15,218 nucleotides of DNA from Candidatus Bathyarchaeota archaeon (GCA_005888695.1 VBBH01000101.1:1-15218), one strand, 5' to 3'; shown: positions 1-6,641, counted from the first letter of the stretch. A program made the numbers and translations. The notes: generated from the sequence alone by a model not told the origin.

Positions 1-15
1 TAGCAAATCAGTTAG

Positions 16-42
16 TTCTCTTCTCTTCTCTTCTCTTCTCTT
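16..42. repeat. TTCTC pentanucleotide tandem repeat at the left end
   Basis: Five exact copies of TTCTC run from 16 to 40, followed by TT. The whole 1-65 stretch is strongly pyrimidine-biased on the plus strand and contains no gene I can support. The last bases of the window (GAGAGAA) are the reverse complement of TTCTCTC, so an inverted copy may begin at the right end. Confidence 0.8.
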
Positions 43-115
43 ACTCTAGGAGTCTCTCTCACCCATTGATCCACCTGCTACCCGGCAAGCGCATACACAT
101 TGTAGGCTTTGAAGT

Positions 116-120
116 GAGGT
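116..120 (+). promoter_or_regulatory. Ribosome binding site that decides the first gene start
   Basis: GAGGT lies five bases before the ATG at 126 and matches the archaeal anti-Shine-Dalgarno core. It favours that ATG over the in-frame TTG at 66, whose nearest purine-rich site (GGAG at 49-52) is 13 bases away. Confidence 0.5.
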
Positions 121-125
121 CTAAA

Positions 126-434
126 ATGGCGGAGATTTGGCTGAGAGCACGTCGAACCGGGCATATTGTCAGTGTCTGCCCCTCAGTCTACTACCGTTTG
201 GGAAGAATCTGGCGAGATCGGCTCTATCCCGACTATCGAGGCTGGAACGGTCAAGAGGTAAGAGCTGATCTGATGAGAATGTACCAGCAGGGACACGAAC
301 TCCGCGACATTCAACAAATGCTCTTCCTCAGATGGAGCGCGAAGCTGCGGATGAGAACACTTATACGCTGGATTGGACAAGAGAAGCATCGGCCTAGAGC
401 AACAGACATTCACTACTGGTCGGTTCAATGGTAA
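126..434 (+). CDS. Helix-turn-helix-like small basic protein
   Basis: A 102-residue Arg-rich protein. The second half contains a pattern like the DNA-binding helix-turn-helix of transposase or resolvase families: an acidic helix start, MYQQGHELRDIQQML (a helix, a Gly turn, then 'RDIQQM'), and a later TLIRWIGQEK helix. I read this as a probable DNA-binding regulator, but the match is by pattern only. The start was chosen at ATG 126 because of the GAGGT site; an in-frame TTG at 66 would add 20 residues. It overlaps the next gene by 7 bases, so the two are probably cotranscribed. It is the first plus-strand gene, and its promoter was not found inside the window. Confidence 0.6.
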   Translation: MAEIWLRARRTGHIVSVCPSVYYRLGRIWRDRLYPDYRGWNGQEVRADLMRMYQQGHELRDIQQMLFLRWSAKLRMRTLIRWIGQEKHRPRATDIHYWSVQW

Positions 435-664
435 GAGTCGCAGTCTGCCACATCTGCCGGAAAGACATGCTCGAGACCGAACTGTACGATCACATCGAAA
501 AGACCAATCATTCTGAGGATTTCCGGAGATTGCCGCTAGAAGAATACCGCAAATGGTTCGAGCAGAACTTTCTAATAGAGGATCGGCAGATGCCTCCGGG
601 ACAGGCGGCATGGTTGAAAGAGGTTCACAGCTTCGGAGTCGAGACAAGGATGCGACATGCTTGA
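428..664 (+). CDS. C2H2 zinc finger protein
   Basis: A 78-residue protein with one classical-looking finger near the N-terminus: C7, C10, H22 and H28 (C-x2-C-x11-H-x5-H). An acidic and aromatic helical tail follows. Single C2H2 fingers of this kind are common in archaeal viruses, where they act as DNA-binding regulators or protein-protein contacts; the role here is inferred. The ATG at 428 overlaps the upstream stop by 7 bases, and the TGA is shared with the TTG start of the next gene (TTGA at 661-664). There is no separate ribosome site, so expression probably depends on coupling. Confidence 0.65.
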   Translation: MVRVAVCHICRKDMLETELYDHIEKTNHSEDFRRLPLEEYRKWFEQNFLIEDRQMPPGQAAWLKEVHSFGVETRMRHA

Positions 665-837
665 GACCCGGTAATGGTCCTTACAAGCCGACCTTGGCTG
701 ATGGCATGTACCAGTTCTCGATCCGAATCCCTCCAAAAATGGAGAAAATGATCGAGCAGAGGCTGGTCTTCGACAACAAGAACCGGACTGACTGGGTGCG
801 GGAGGCGATAGCCGAGAAGCTGGCGAGGACCAAGTGA
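661..837 (+). CDS. Ribbon-helix-helix (CopG/Arc-type) DNA-binding protein
   Basis: A 58-residue protein starting at TTG 661, inside the TTGA overlap with the upstream stop; a longer reading from 553 would run out of frame over the zinc-finger gene. After a short tail comes the ribbon MYQFSIRIPP, then helix one (KMEKMIEQRLVFD), a loop NKNR and helix two TDWVREAIAEKL. This is the standard RHH layout, in which dimers insert the antiparallel ribbon in the DNA major groove. It is a good candidate for a viral transcription regulator. The perfect 10-bp inverted repeat around the 11841 TATA box is a possible target, though nothing in the sequence links the two directly. Its TGA overlaps the GTG of the glycosyltransferase. 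Confidence 0.75.
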   Translation: MRPGNGPYKPTLADGMYQFSIRIPPKMEKMIEQRLVFDNKNRTDWVREAIAEKLARTK

Positions 838-1637
838 TCAGCATCATAACGGTAGGTTTTCATTCAGAGAAAGCCATGGAGGGTTTGAAACGGTGTATTC
901 AGGATGTCCGTGAACCAGTTCAGCTACTCTTCCACGACAATACTGAACACAACATCGGTCTGAGCAAAGCAATCAACATTCTGATTCGAAAAGCCGAAGG
1001 CGATGTCATCATTCTCGCAAATCCGGACACGATCTTCGATCGTAACATCTCGAAAATGACTGATTTCACGCGTTTTTATCCAATGTCGGGAGCTGTTCCA
1101 ATCTTCAGAGGCACGGACGTATCACGGCGGTTGCCGAATCTGATCAGACTCTTGATGATGGCAACGACGCTGGGGAAAACGGTTGGCAGGCCTATCAAGA
1201 AGGACTATGATCATCCGAAAGGCGACATCATCGAACAACCGGGCGGTTCCTTTCTTGTCCTATCACGCGAGGCAGTCGATCTTCTCATGGCAGACGGGTA
1301 TTTCTATGATGAACAGTTTCCGGTTTTCTGGAATGATGTAGACCTTGCCATGCGAGCACGCGATGACGGCATCAACTTCATCAAACTGCCCATAATCGTC
1401 CGTCATCAAGGCGAACATTCGATGGCCACGGTCAATCAGGAACGTCGTATGATGCTTTTCTACAGTCGCGCAGGACTTATCGGCTTTGCGAACAAGTGGG
1501 GATTCCATCCCAGAATCATCAAGATCGCCTTCTTCATCGATGCAATCGTGGCCGTCATAATCAGAATGATTGGACGGCTGCGCCATGGTGGAGACTTCAA
1601 ATCCTCAATCCTCAAGTTCAGAGCCAGTTTACAATGA
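834..1637 (+). CDS. Glycosyltransferase family 2 (rhamnosyltransferase-like)
   Basis: A 267-residue GT-A fold enzyme that would move a sugar from a nucleotide donor to a glycan or protein acceptor at the membrane. Visible GT2 marks: start ISIITVGFHSE, D35-N36, N40-x-G42, N48, the metal-binding N63-P64-D65 motif, GGSFLVLSREAV, and WNDVDLAMRARDDG near residue 166, where the usual Glu-Asp is Asn-Asp. The catalytic half closes with VRHQGEHS. A hydrophobic segment near 225-245 may anchor it. The GTG start overlaps the previous TGA, and its own TGA overlaps the ATG of the FkbM gene, so the two form one unit. Likely role: modifying host surface glycans or glycosylating virion proteins. Confidence 0.85.
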   Translation: MISIITVGFHSEKAMEGLKRCIQDVREPVQLLFHDNTEHNIGLSKAINILIRKAEGDVIILANPDTIFDRNISKMTDFTRFYPMSGAVPIFRGTDVSRRLPNLIRLLMMATTLGKTVGRPIKKDYDHPKGDIIEQPGGSFLVLSREAVDLLMADGYFYDEQFPVFWNDVDLAMRARDDGINFIKLPIIVRHQGEHSMATVNQERRMMLFYSRAGLIGFANKWGFHPRIIKIAFFIDAIVAVIIRMIGRLRHGGDFKSSILKFRASLQ

Positions 1638-2332
1638 TCATCGACTGGCGGTTCATAGTCTCAAAACACATCATCAACCGTAAATGGGAAAACGGCTTCC
1701 TCGTAACCTTCGATACCATCTTCGACCATACAGAAGACTTTGCGAAAGCAGCCATGCTAGCAGGCGGCAAACTGTACATCGATGCAGGTGCTAATTGTGG
1801 AATGTGGACGCTCCAAGCCAGCAAACACTATGATCAAGTGATAGCCATCGAGCCGACAAAGACAACCGCCAAAGCCCTGAAAACAAATCTTCGAAGCAAC
1901 GGGATCAGGAACGTCAAGGTCATCGAGGCGGCCGTCAGTGATAAGAATGGGCAAAGGGCCTTCTGGACCTGGCCAGACGGGCCAATGGGAAACAGTCTGT
2001 ATTATGAGCCAGTGACCTATACGAGTGACTATGGAGTCTCTAGAGACCCATCGCTCATAAGAACAATTACAATCGACTCATTGAATGTGAATCCGACCAT
2101 GATCAAGTTGGATGTTGAAGGCGCAGAATTTGACGCGATACTTGGGGCGGTGAACACGATCGCGCGGTGTCGTCCCAAACTATTCGTGGAAATCCACCAT
2201 CCTGAGAATGAGCAGAAAATTATCGACACTCTGCCAGATTATGAATGGAGCAAACATCATCGGTTGATGCAAATCGATGGCAAACAACCATTCTATCAGA
2301 CGCAAATGCTGGGCGCGGTGAAAGAACTCTGA
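1634..2332 (+). CDS. FkbM family SAM-dependent methyltransferase
   Basis: A 232-residue class I methyltransferase. SAM motif I is D50-AGANCG-56 after strand LYI, the acidic strand end is VIAIEP near 73, and the FkbM signature IKLDVEGAE is near 157-165, followed by RPKLFVEIHHPE. FkbM enzymes typically O-methylate sugars or small molecules, and many sit in polysaccharide clusters. Directly coupled to the GT2 gene (ATGA at 1634-1637), it most likely methylates the sugar that enzyme adds. The start at 1634 was chosen over a longer reading from 1496, which would lie entirely over the GT2 gene. No catalytic residue is obviously missing. Confidence 0.87.
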   Translation: MIIDWRFIVSKHIINRKWENGFLVTFDTIFDHTEDFAKAAMLAGGKLYIDAGANCGMWTLQASKHYDQVIAIEPTKTTAKALKTNLRSNGIRNVKVIEAAVSDKNGQRAFWTWPDGPMGNSLYYEPVTYTSDYGVSRDPSLIRTITIDSLNVNPTMIKLDVEGAEFDAILGAVNTIARCRPKLFVEIHHPENEQKIIDTLPDYEWSKHHRLMQIDGKQPFYQTQMLGAVKEL

Positions 2333-2349
2333 AGCCAGTCTGGACTCCG

Positions 2350-2499
2350 TTGCAGCGGAGACGGCAGAGGCAACGGTTGAAAAAGATAGCCAGAGAAGCC
2401 ACCAAGCGGATGGCCCAGAAAGAAGCACTGTTCATCTGTTTCATACCCTTCGATCTGATCGCTGACATGATAGTTGACCTGCTCGGAGCAACAGGTTGA
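2350..2499 (+). CDS. Small basic protein with hydrophobic C-terminus
   Basis: Unrecognised. About 49 residues if TTG 2350 is the start. The N-terminus is very basic (RRRQRQRLKK), and the C-terminal 25 residues are hydrophobic (ALFICFIPFDLIADMIVDLL), consistent with a membrane-associated or amphipathic helix. The start is uncertain: CTG at 2329 would give a CTGA overlap with the FkbM stop, in line with the junction style of this genome, while ATG 2245 would overlap that gene by 88 bases. Its stop is shared with the next gene (TTGA at 2496-2499). Confidence 0.5.
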   Translation: MQRRRQRQRLKKIAREATKRMAQKEALFICFIPFDLIADMIVDLLGATG

Positions 2500-3032
2500 G
2501 CGAGAGCGTCGAAGAATGTCCCAACTGTGGCGCACCGATACGGAATGGCAAGTGTAACTATTGCGAGAGCCAGCAGCTTCTCCGAGATGCTTGGGCAGAT
2601 GGCAAGTGTAGGAACTGTTCTGCGCCTCTCCGGAACAATCTAATCCGGGACAAGGATAACTGGCTCGTCTGCCGCTACTGCGGATGGCCCGTCAAAGACA
2701 AGCCTGTAGACGACATAATCAAACCGTCAACGCCTCCACAACCGAACGATACTGCTCCACCGAACAGTCCCGTTGCCAGAATAACCTCGTCATCGGGTCA
2801 TGAGTTAACATCGATCGTCATTATGATCATGATAGTCATGATCACGGGCGCTCTGGTGCCTCAAATGGCAAAAATTGCCGCTAATGTCACCAGTTCAGCT
2901 CCCCCGGTCCAAGTCGAGCCTACAATCGTGCCGTTATCAGCAATCCTTATACCGGCGGCTTTCATAACCGGTATCGTCTTGACATATGTGATTTTTCGGA
3001 ACAGGGCTAGGAGACGGATGGTCCAGAAATGA
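2496..3032 (+). CDS. Double zinc-ribbon membrane protein
   Basis: A 178-residue protein with two zinc ribbons: C8, C11, C20, C23 and C38, C41, C59, C62. A Pro/Asn/Ser-rich linker (about 72-98) follows, then a hydrophobic segment near 103-120 (SIVIMIMIVMITGALV) and a second near 147-167, ending in a basic RNRARRR tail. The ribbons are probably cytoplasmic, tethered to the membrane. Archaeal genomes carry many zinc-ribbon/TM proteins of unknown role, and I cannot assign a specific function. TTG start in a TTGA overlap; its stop is shared with the ATG at 3029. Confidence 0.7.
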   Translation: MSESVEECPNCGAPIRNGKCNYCESQQLLRDAWADGKCRNCSAPLRNNLIRDKDNWLVCRYCGWPVKDKPVDDIIKPSTPPQPNDTAPPNSPVARITSSSGHELTSIVIMIMIVMITGALVPQMAKIAANVTSSAPPVQVEPTIVPLSAILIPAAFITGIVLTYVIFRNRARRRMVQK

Positions 3033-3250
3033 GTAGAGTCATGTGGAGCCGGATGTACAAGCTTAAGATTCCGATACCGCCAGACATTCCGAAACGCGCT
3101 ATTGATGATGAGTTTGAGCATCAAACCGGCAAAGAATGCGACGATGCTGCCAGAGAGCTGACCGACAACGACTTCCGGCAGGCGATGGAACGGGCGATAC
3201 AACAGCTCCGTCAGAAGAAGAAGAATAAGCCGATCGAACTGGCCCAATGA
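3029..3250 (+). CDS. Hypothetical charged helical protein
   Basis: Not recognised. A 73-residue cytoplasmic-looking protein with a short PIPPDIP turn near residue 15 and a strongly charged helical C-terminal half ending in QLRQKKKNKPIELAQ. It has ATGA overlaps at both ends, with the zinc-ribbon membrane protein before it and a zinc-binding membrane protein after it, so it probably belongs to the same transcript. Confidence 0.65.
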   Translation: MSRVMWSRMYKLKIPIPPDIPKRAIDDEFEHQTGKECDDAARELTDNDFRQAMERAIQQLRQKKKNKPIELAQ

Positions 3251-3525
3251 TTTTCTCACGGAAGAATCAGAACGGTCTCATCAGGCTACGGTATGGAACC
3301 TCTGACGATTTCAAAAACTGTCCACACGTGCTCAACGCTCATGCTTATGGCGCGCATCCGACCCGGAACTATGTCAGTTGTGTCAAGTGCGGCATCATCG
3401 CACGCTTGGACTGGAAGGACCCTTACGCGAGGCTTATGAATCGCGTCTTTTTCGGCATCCCATTCTTCTTTACAGCCTTCGTCGCTATCGGAACAATCGT
3501 CGCAATAGTCCTTATATACTTCTAA
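3247..3525 (+). CDS. Cys/His-motif protein with C-terminal membrane helix
   Basis: A 92-residue protein. C25 with nearby His residues (CPHVLNAHAYGAH) and a later CVKCG pair suggest one metal site, after which a hydrophobic helix (about 68-91, VFFGIPFFFTAFVAIGTIVA) ends the protein. The layout, a soluble metal-binding head with a C-terminal membrane anchor, recurs at 2496 and 11873. Function unknown. It overlaps the upstream stop through ATGA. The coding end carries the TATA-like box for the next gene. Confidence 0.65.
   Translation: MIFSRKNQNGLIRLRYGTSDDFKNCPHVLNAHAYGAHPTRNYVSCVKCGIIARLDWKDPYARLMNRVFFGIPFFFTAFVAIGTIVAIVLIYF
3512..3519 (+). promoter_or_regulatory. TATA-like box for the gene at 3548
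   Basis: TTATATAC lies inside the last codons of the upstream gene, 33-35 nt before the ATG at 3548. The spacing matches the other leaderless-type promoters in this window (31, 32 and about 30 nt). The 22-nt gap contains no ribosome site, which fits a very short leader. Confidence 0.5.
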
Positions 3526-3547
3526 GAAACCCTCTCTACCATACCCC

Positions 3548-3757
3548 ATGTCAAACTTCAAGTTCGAACTCTGGGAGATCGAGAACGGGATCGTCGTAAC
3601 CCGGCCCCTAGTAGTAGACAAGGACGAGGAGGGCAACGAGATTTTCAAGAATGCGAGCATCTATCATGAAGACCCGCTACTGGCCGTAAAGCAGGTCCAG
3701 GTTGCGCTTGACGCGGTAAGAGCGCAGTTCCAGAAGAAACTCGCCCAAAAACGCTGA
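3548..3757 (+). CDS. Hypothetical acidic protein
   Basis: Unrecognised 69-residue soluble protein. It begins with alternating residues typical of a beta hairpin (FKFELWEIENGIVVTRPL), continues with an acidic turn (DKDEEGNE) and ends in an amphipathic helix with a basic tail (RAQFQKKLAQKR). It is one of the few genes here separated from its neighbour, with its own TATA-like box. It is followed by a 75-nt gap that holds the promoter of the candidate capsid gene. Confidence 0.65.
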   Translation: MSNFKFELWEIENGIVVTRPLVVDKDEEGNEIFKNASIYHEDPLLAVKQVQVALDAVRAQFQKKLAQKR

Positions 3758-3800
3758 GAAACGCGGAATAGAGGATATTTTCGCCTCAGAACCCAAAGGC

Positions 3801-3807
3801 ATATAAG
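3801..3807 (+). promoter_or_regulatory. TATA box for the candidate capsid gene
   Basis: ATATAAG starts 31-32 nt before the ATG at 3833, with a purine stretch (CCAAAGG) just upstream that could serve as a BRE. Standard archaeal TATA-to-start spacing puts transcription start within a few bases of the ATG. The same ATATAAG core occurs on the minus strand near 15195. Confidence 0.6.
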
Positions 3808-3813
3808 GCACCT

Positions 3814-3828
3814 CCCTCCATAGGAGGG
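3814..3828 (+). promoter_or_regulatory. Small hairpin covering an apparent Shine-Dalgarno site
   Basis: CCCTCC, loop ATA, then GGAGGG form a perfect 6-bp stem ending four bases before the ATG at 3833. The GGAGGG arm would be an excellent ribosome site. If the transcript starts at the position predicted by the TATA box, most of the hairpin is not in the RNA and matters only as DNA. Confidence 0.4.
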
Positions 3829-3832
3829 TCCT

Positions 3833-4180
3833 ATGGCCTACGTCGGAAAATACAAGGCCAACATGCAGCTAGGCTACGGACCAACACTCAACGCCAATCT
3901 GCCCTTCACGCTGCCATCGCTACGGCTCAAGAATGCTAGTGTCATCGGAGACATTTTTGGAGGAGTCATCATCGTCGTGCTTGGCTCCTCGCTCTTCGGA
4001 ACCGTCGCCAACTTCACTACAGGCATAACGATAGCACACACGGGCTTCACGCCGAACCCGAACGTCACCCAGTCGATCGGCTTCGTCCCGATCATACAGC
4101 TCATCCCGTTCGTCTTCGGCGCGATGGTGCTACTGATGGTCTTCTCCCTCTTCGAGAAGCACCTGCCTGGCGGCCTATAA
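3833..4180 (+). CDS. Candidate major capsid (coat) membrane protein
   Basis: A 115-residue protein with a polar N-terminal third and two hydrophobic helices, about 40-62 (IFGGVIIVVLGSSLFGTV) and 84-107 (FVPIIQLIPFVFGAMVLL). Small coat proteins with two membrane-type helices are typical of spindle-shaped and some other enveloped archaeal viruses. It has its own TATA box, strong ribosome-site-like bases, and is followed by a T-rich terminator-like element, all expected for a very highly expressed gene. It opens the structural block. The coat-protein call is inference from topology and context; I cannot show homology. Confidence 0.55.
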   Translation: MAYVGKYKANMQLGYGPTLNANLPFTLPSLRLKNASVIGDIFGGVIIVVLGSSLFGTVANFTTGITIAHTGFTPNPNVTQSIGFVPIIQLIPFVFGAMVLLMVFSLFEKHLPGGL

Positions 4181-4206
4181 CACGGGGGTTGCGAGAATAC
4201 GACGAC

Positions 4207-4234
4207 TCGGAGTCCCCCCCCCTTTTTTCTCCGA
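4207..4234 (+). terminator. C9T6 tract within a short hairpin: terminator or slippage site
   Basis: TCGGAG at 4207-4212 pairs with CTCCGA at 4229-4234, enclosing TC9T6. The run TTTTTTCT just after the candidate coat gene resembles an archaeal T-tract terminator and could reduce transcription of the genes downstream. The same C9T6 run lies exactly between two reading frames that together would encode a start codon and a signal peptide (see the next gene), so it may instead be a slippage site or an assembly indel. Confidence 0.45.
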
Positions 4235-4276
4235 CTAGCCCTCATCACGCTCATACTCATCAGTGGGCTCTCTTGG

Positions 4277-5815
4277 GTGGTCAATAGTGGACACGCAACA
4301 GGGCCCCCGACCATCGTAGGCACGCCAGTAGCCCAGTCCGCATGCGGCTCAACCAATGCCGCCTGCCAGCTTGCCATGACAGTAACCGTAGGGAACACTG
4401 TCCTAGTCGGCTGCTTTTTCGACGGTATCAGCGGATGCAACAGTATCAGCGACAGCCTAGCCAATACCTGGACTCTCATAGTCTCGAACGGGGCTGGCAA
4501 GCTCTGGCAGTCACCGATCACAATAGGCGGCTCCGACCTCATCAACATCGCATCACCATCAGGCTACTCGGCCATAGTCGGAGCACAGTACACGGGAGTC
4601 ACAGCAATCGGCAACGTCAACCAGGCATCCGGTACAGTGGCCACCCCGGTCACTCTCCAATCATCTCTGAGTACCGTGAGCAACGACGCGACATTCGAAG
4701 TATTCGGCTTCTTCGACCAGGGCGGCGCCGGCTGTGACACAGCCACTGCCCAGAATGGCCAGACCAAACTGGTTGATGCCTGTGTCAATACGCCACAACC
4801 ATTCGGCGAATACATCAGCGGCTGGAACCTTGTCACAGTCGGCACAAACAACTATGGGATCAATGTCTCAGGACTTGGCGGGGCCAACATACAGTACACG
4901 CATCTGCTGGCTGAGCTGCAAGGCTCGACACTTGTAACCTCTGGCGTAGTCACCCAGTGCTTCGGCAATTGTGGAACCCCGCCGGTGAAACTGGTCAACA
5001 CAAACTCGACCAAGACAGTCAACTTCAACCAGTCTCTGACACTTCTCTATCAGTTCCAGTCGCCTCTCAACGGATTCGTCAACAACGTCACAGTGAGCCT
5101 AGCCACTGCGACTCCCGCAACACAAATCCTCAGTCTGGCGCTTTACATTCAGACTTGCCCGTCAGGCACACAGCCGATGACCAGTGCATGTCCGGCGGTA
5201 CAGCAGTTGGGAAACAGCTACCAGGGCGCGATCGGAAAGGGTCCTAAGGCGATGCCCGCAGGACAGGGATATGCGGTCGGCGCTGGGCAATGGGTCGTGA
5301 TAGGAGTCTCAGCAGCATTCAGCGGGTTACAACTCAACGATACCAACACGGCAGTACCAATCTTCTCCACATCCGGAACCACGCCGTCCGTGATCACTGC
5401 CGCAAACAGTTTCGACAGTGGTGCGAAAATAGGCCTTTGGGCATGGATAACCGGAGGCGTTGTCACTGGTCCTCTCCCATCAACGGGTCCCTGCGGGAAC
5501 AACTTTGCCCAGCTCGATTGCCTCCTCCCGGCCATGTCAAACTCGCTCTGTGCGGTCCTGACCGCATCCTGTCAGACCTCCGCATCGCTCTTCTGGATCA
5601 TCATCCTCACCTTTCTCTCGTTCCTCCTCATCACCGTCGGCTTCGCCAGCGCCCATGTGACCAAGTTTGTCGGAGCCGGAGAAGTCTTCATGTTCTTCTT
5701 CCTAGCCTGGTTCTTCATGTTCGCAGGAGTCGGACTGCTCGAAACATTCGTGGTGGTCTTCTTCCTCTTCGTAGGCGCGATCTCGTTCGCCCGTGTAGGG
5801 AGGCAGTATTTCTAG
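4277..5815 (+). CDS. Large surface/virion protein with three C-terminal membrane helices
   Basis: From GTG 4277 this is 512 residues. The long N-terminal region is rich in Thr, Ser, Asn, Gly and paired Cys and looks beta-rich and extracellular. Three hydrophobic helices follow (about 436-457, 465-485 and 487-505), ending ARVGRQYF. An outside domain needs export, and the open frame just upstream encodes a good signal sequence (LRLALITLILISGLSW, with a possible cleavage after GHA), but no ATG, GTG or TTG precedes it in frame. A TTG at 4189 would join it if one base of the C9T6 run were skipped or absent, giving about 541 residues. The frame is also open back to the coat-gene TAA. Likely a spike, receptor-binding or minor coat protein; no family recognised. 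Confidence 0.72.
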   Translation: MVNSGHATGPPTIVGTPVAQSACGSTNAACQLAMTVTVGNTVLVGCFFDGISGCNSISDSLANTWTLIVSNGAGKLWQSPITIGGSDLINIASPSGYSAIVGAQYTGVTAIGNVNQASGTVATPVTLQSSLSTVSNDATFEVFGFFDQGGAGCDTATAQNGQTKLVDACVNTPQPFGEYISGWNLVTVGTNNYGINVSGLGGANIQYTHLLAELQGSTLVTSGVVTQCFGNCGTPPVKLVNTNSTKTVNFNQSLTLLYQFQSPLNGFVNNVTVSLATATPATQILSLALYIQTCPSGTQPMTSACPAVQQLGNSYQGAIGKGPKAMPAGQGYAVGAGQWVVIGVSAAFSGLQLNDTNTAVPIFSTSGTTPSVITAANSFDSGAKIGLWAWITGGVVTGPLPSTGPCGNNFAQLDCLLPAMSNSLCAVLTASCQTSASLFWIIILTFLSFLLITVGFASAHVTKFVGAGEVFMFFFLAWFFMFAGVGLLETFVVVFFLFVGAISFARVGRQYF

Positions 5816-6267
5816 TGGCAGAGCATCGGATCAACGCTGACAATGTGCTCTTCGCCTTCGGCATGTTCGCAATCCTCATGGTCACCTATGGCCAGTCGAT
5901 ACCGTCAGCCAATGTTCAGAACAGTATGACCCAGCTCTTCGCACCATGGCCGACATTTCAAGATACGACCCGTGCTCTCACGGGTCCTGGAAAAGGCTGC
6001 GGCTCTCTAGACTTTGGATGCCAAGCCTCAGCCGGCATCGCACAGGCAACGGCATACATCGGGGCCGTGATCGGCTATCCTGCGGTTCTTGCAGGCTCGG
6101 TCTTGTCCAGAATCAGCGCGTTCGGTAGCCTCTTGGGCTTCGTCACCTTTGGCTCAGCAACATCGTTCGGAGCGGTCCCGCTTGGAAGCCTCTTCCTCCT
6201 CGCACTCTTCCTAGTCGTCGCGGTCGAGCTGTTCCGACTGTTCAGAGGGAGTCCGAGTGGTCTTTGA
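5815..6267 (+). CDS. Multi-pass membrane protein, structural block
   Basis: A 150-residue hydrophobic protein from GTG 5815, whose G is the last base of the upstream TAG (TAGTG). GGGAGG at 5798-5803 is a possible ribosome site, though 11 bases away. Hydrophobic stretches lie near 10-28 (NVLFAFGMFAILMV), 74-95 and 105-140 (GSLFLLALFLVVAVELF), with a loop between the first two holding a Cys pair (GCGSLDFGC). A longer reading from 5290 lies over the upstream gene in another frame and was rejected. Possibly a membrane partner of the preceding surface protein; no family recognised. Confidence 0.65.
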   Translation: MAEHRINADNVLFAFGMFAILMVTYGQSIPSANVQNSMTQLFAPWPTFQDTTRALTGPGKGCGSLDFGCQASAGIAQATAYIGAVIGYPAVLAGSVLSRISAFGSLLGFVTFGSATSFGAVPLGSLFLLALFLVVAVELFRLFRGSPSGL

Positions 6268-6641
6268 CCTTCTTCTCCTGCTTGGCAGGCGAATGGTGTA
6301 CAGTGGCAGAGTTCCGAACGCTTATGTATCTGCTCGGAACCGGTATCACAGCGACAAGCCTCTATCTATGGCTGAGGATTAGACATGTCCACCGATGGAA
6401 CAAGCGAAGAGAGGAATGGTACGCCGAGTCCTATAGACGAGAGGAAGAAAAGCGTGCCCGTGCCAATCGACGCTCTCAGAGCCAAGGTTCCACGGGGCAA
6501 GGTCGAGATAGAACTGGAAGGACAGGAACAGACGTTCTACGGGGTCTTGGGCGCAGAGCTGGGGTTGAACCAGAAGGACGCGCCAGCCTCCAAGGCGATA
6601 CAGGACAAGCCCGACCCGTATCAATGGCTGGAGCGGACTAG
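6264..6641 (+). CDS. Single-pass membrane protein with Arg-rich tail (overlaps next gene)
   Basis: TTG start in a TTGA overlap with the upstream gene. Residues about 18-37 form one membrane helix (FRTLMYLLGTGITATSLYLW), followed by a very basic, cytoplasmic-looking stretch (RIRHVHRWNKRREEW). The frame continues to 6641, running 257 bases out of frame over the next gene, and that part (Gly/Arg/Thr-rich, little structure) reads like a shadow. So the membrane part is credible while the tail is either a by-product of a dual-coding overlap or the sign of a lost earlier stop. No family recognised. Confidence 0.5.
   Translation: MTFFSCLAGEWCTVAEFRTLMYLLGTGITATSLYLWLRIRHVHRWNKRREEWYAESYRREEEKRARANRRSQSQGSTGQGRDRTGRTGTDVLRGLGRRAGVEPEGRASLQGDTGQARPVSMAGAD

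Noticed and set aside
16..42. TTCTC array as a CRISPR-like array
   Set aside because: The units are five bases long and have no spacers; it is a simple tandem repeat.
183..647. 154-codon minus-strand frame
   Set aside because: Antisense to two coupled plus-strand genes (a helix-turn-helix-like protein and a C2H2 finger) and has no coupled neighbour; composition looks like a shadow.
3874..4548. 224-codon minus-strand frame
   Set aside because: Antisense to the candidate coat gene and the surface protein; the plus-strand gene has a promoter and clear membrane helices.
5290..5814. Upstream extension of the 5815 membrane protein
   Set aside because: Runs over the surface protein gene in another frame, is Arg/His/Pro-rich as expected for a shadow, and GTG 5815 makes a TAGTG junction.
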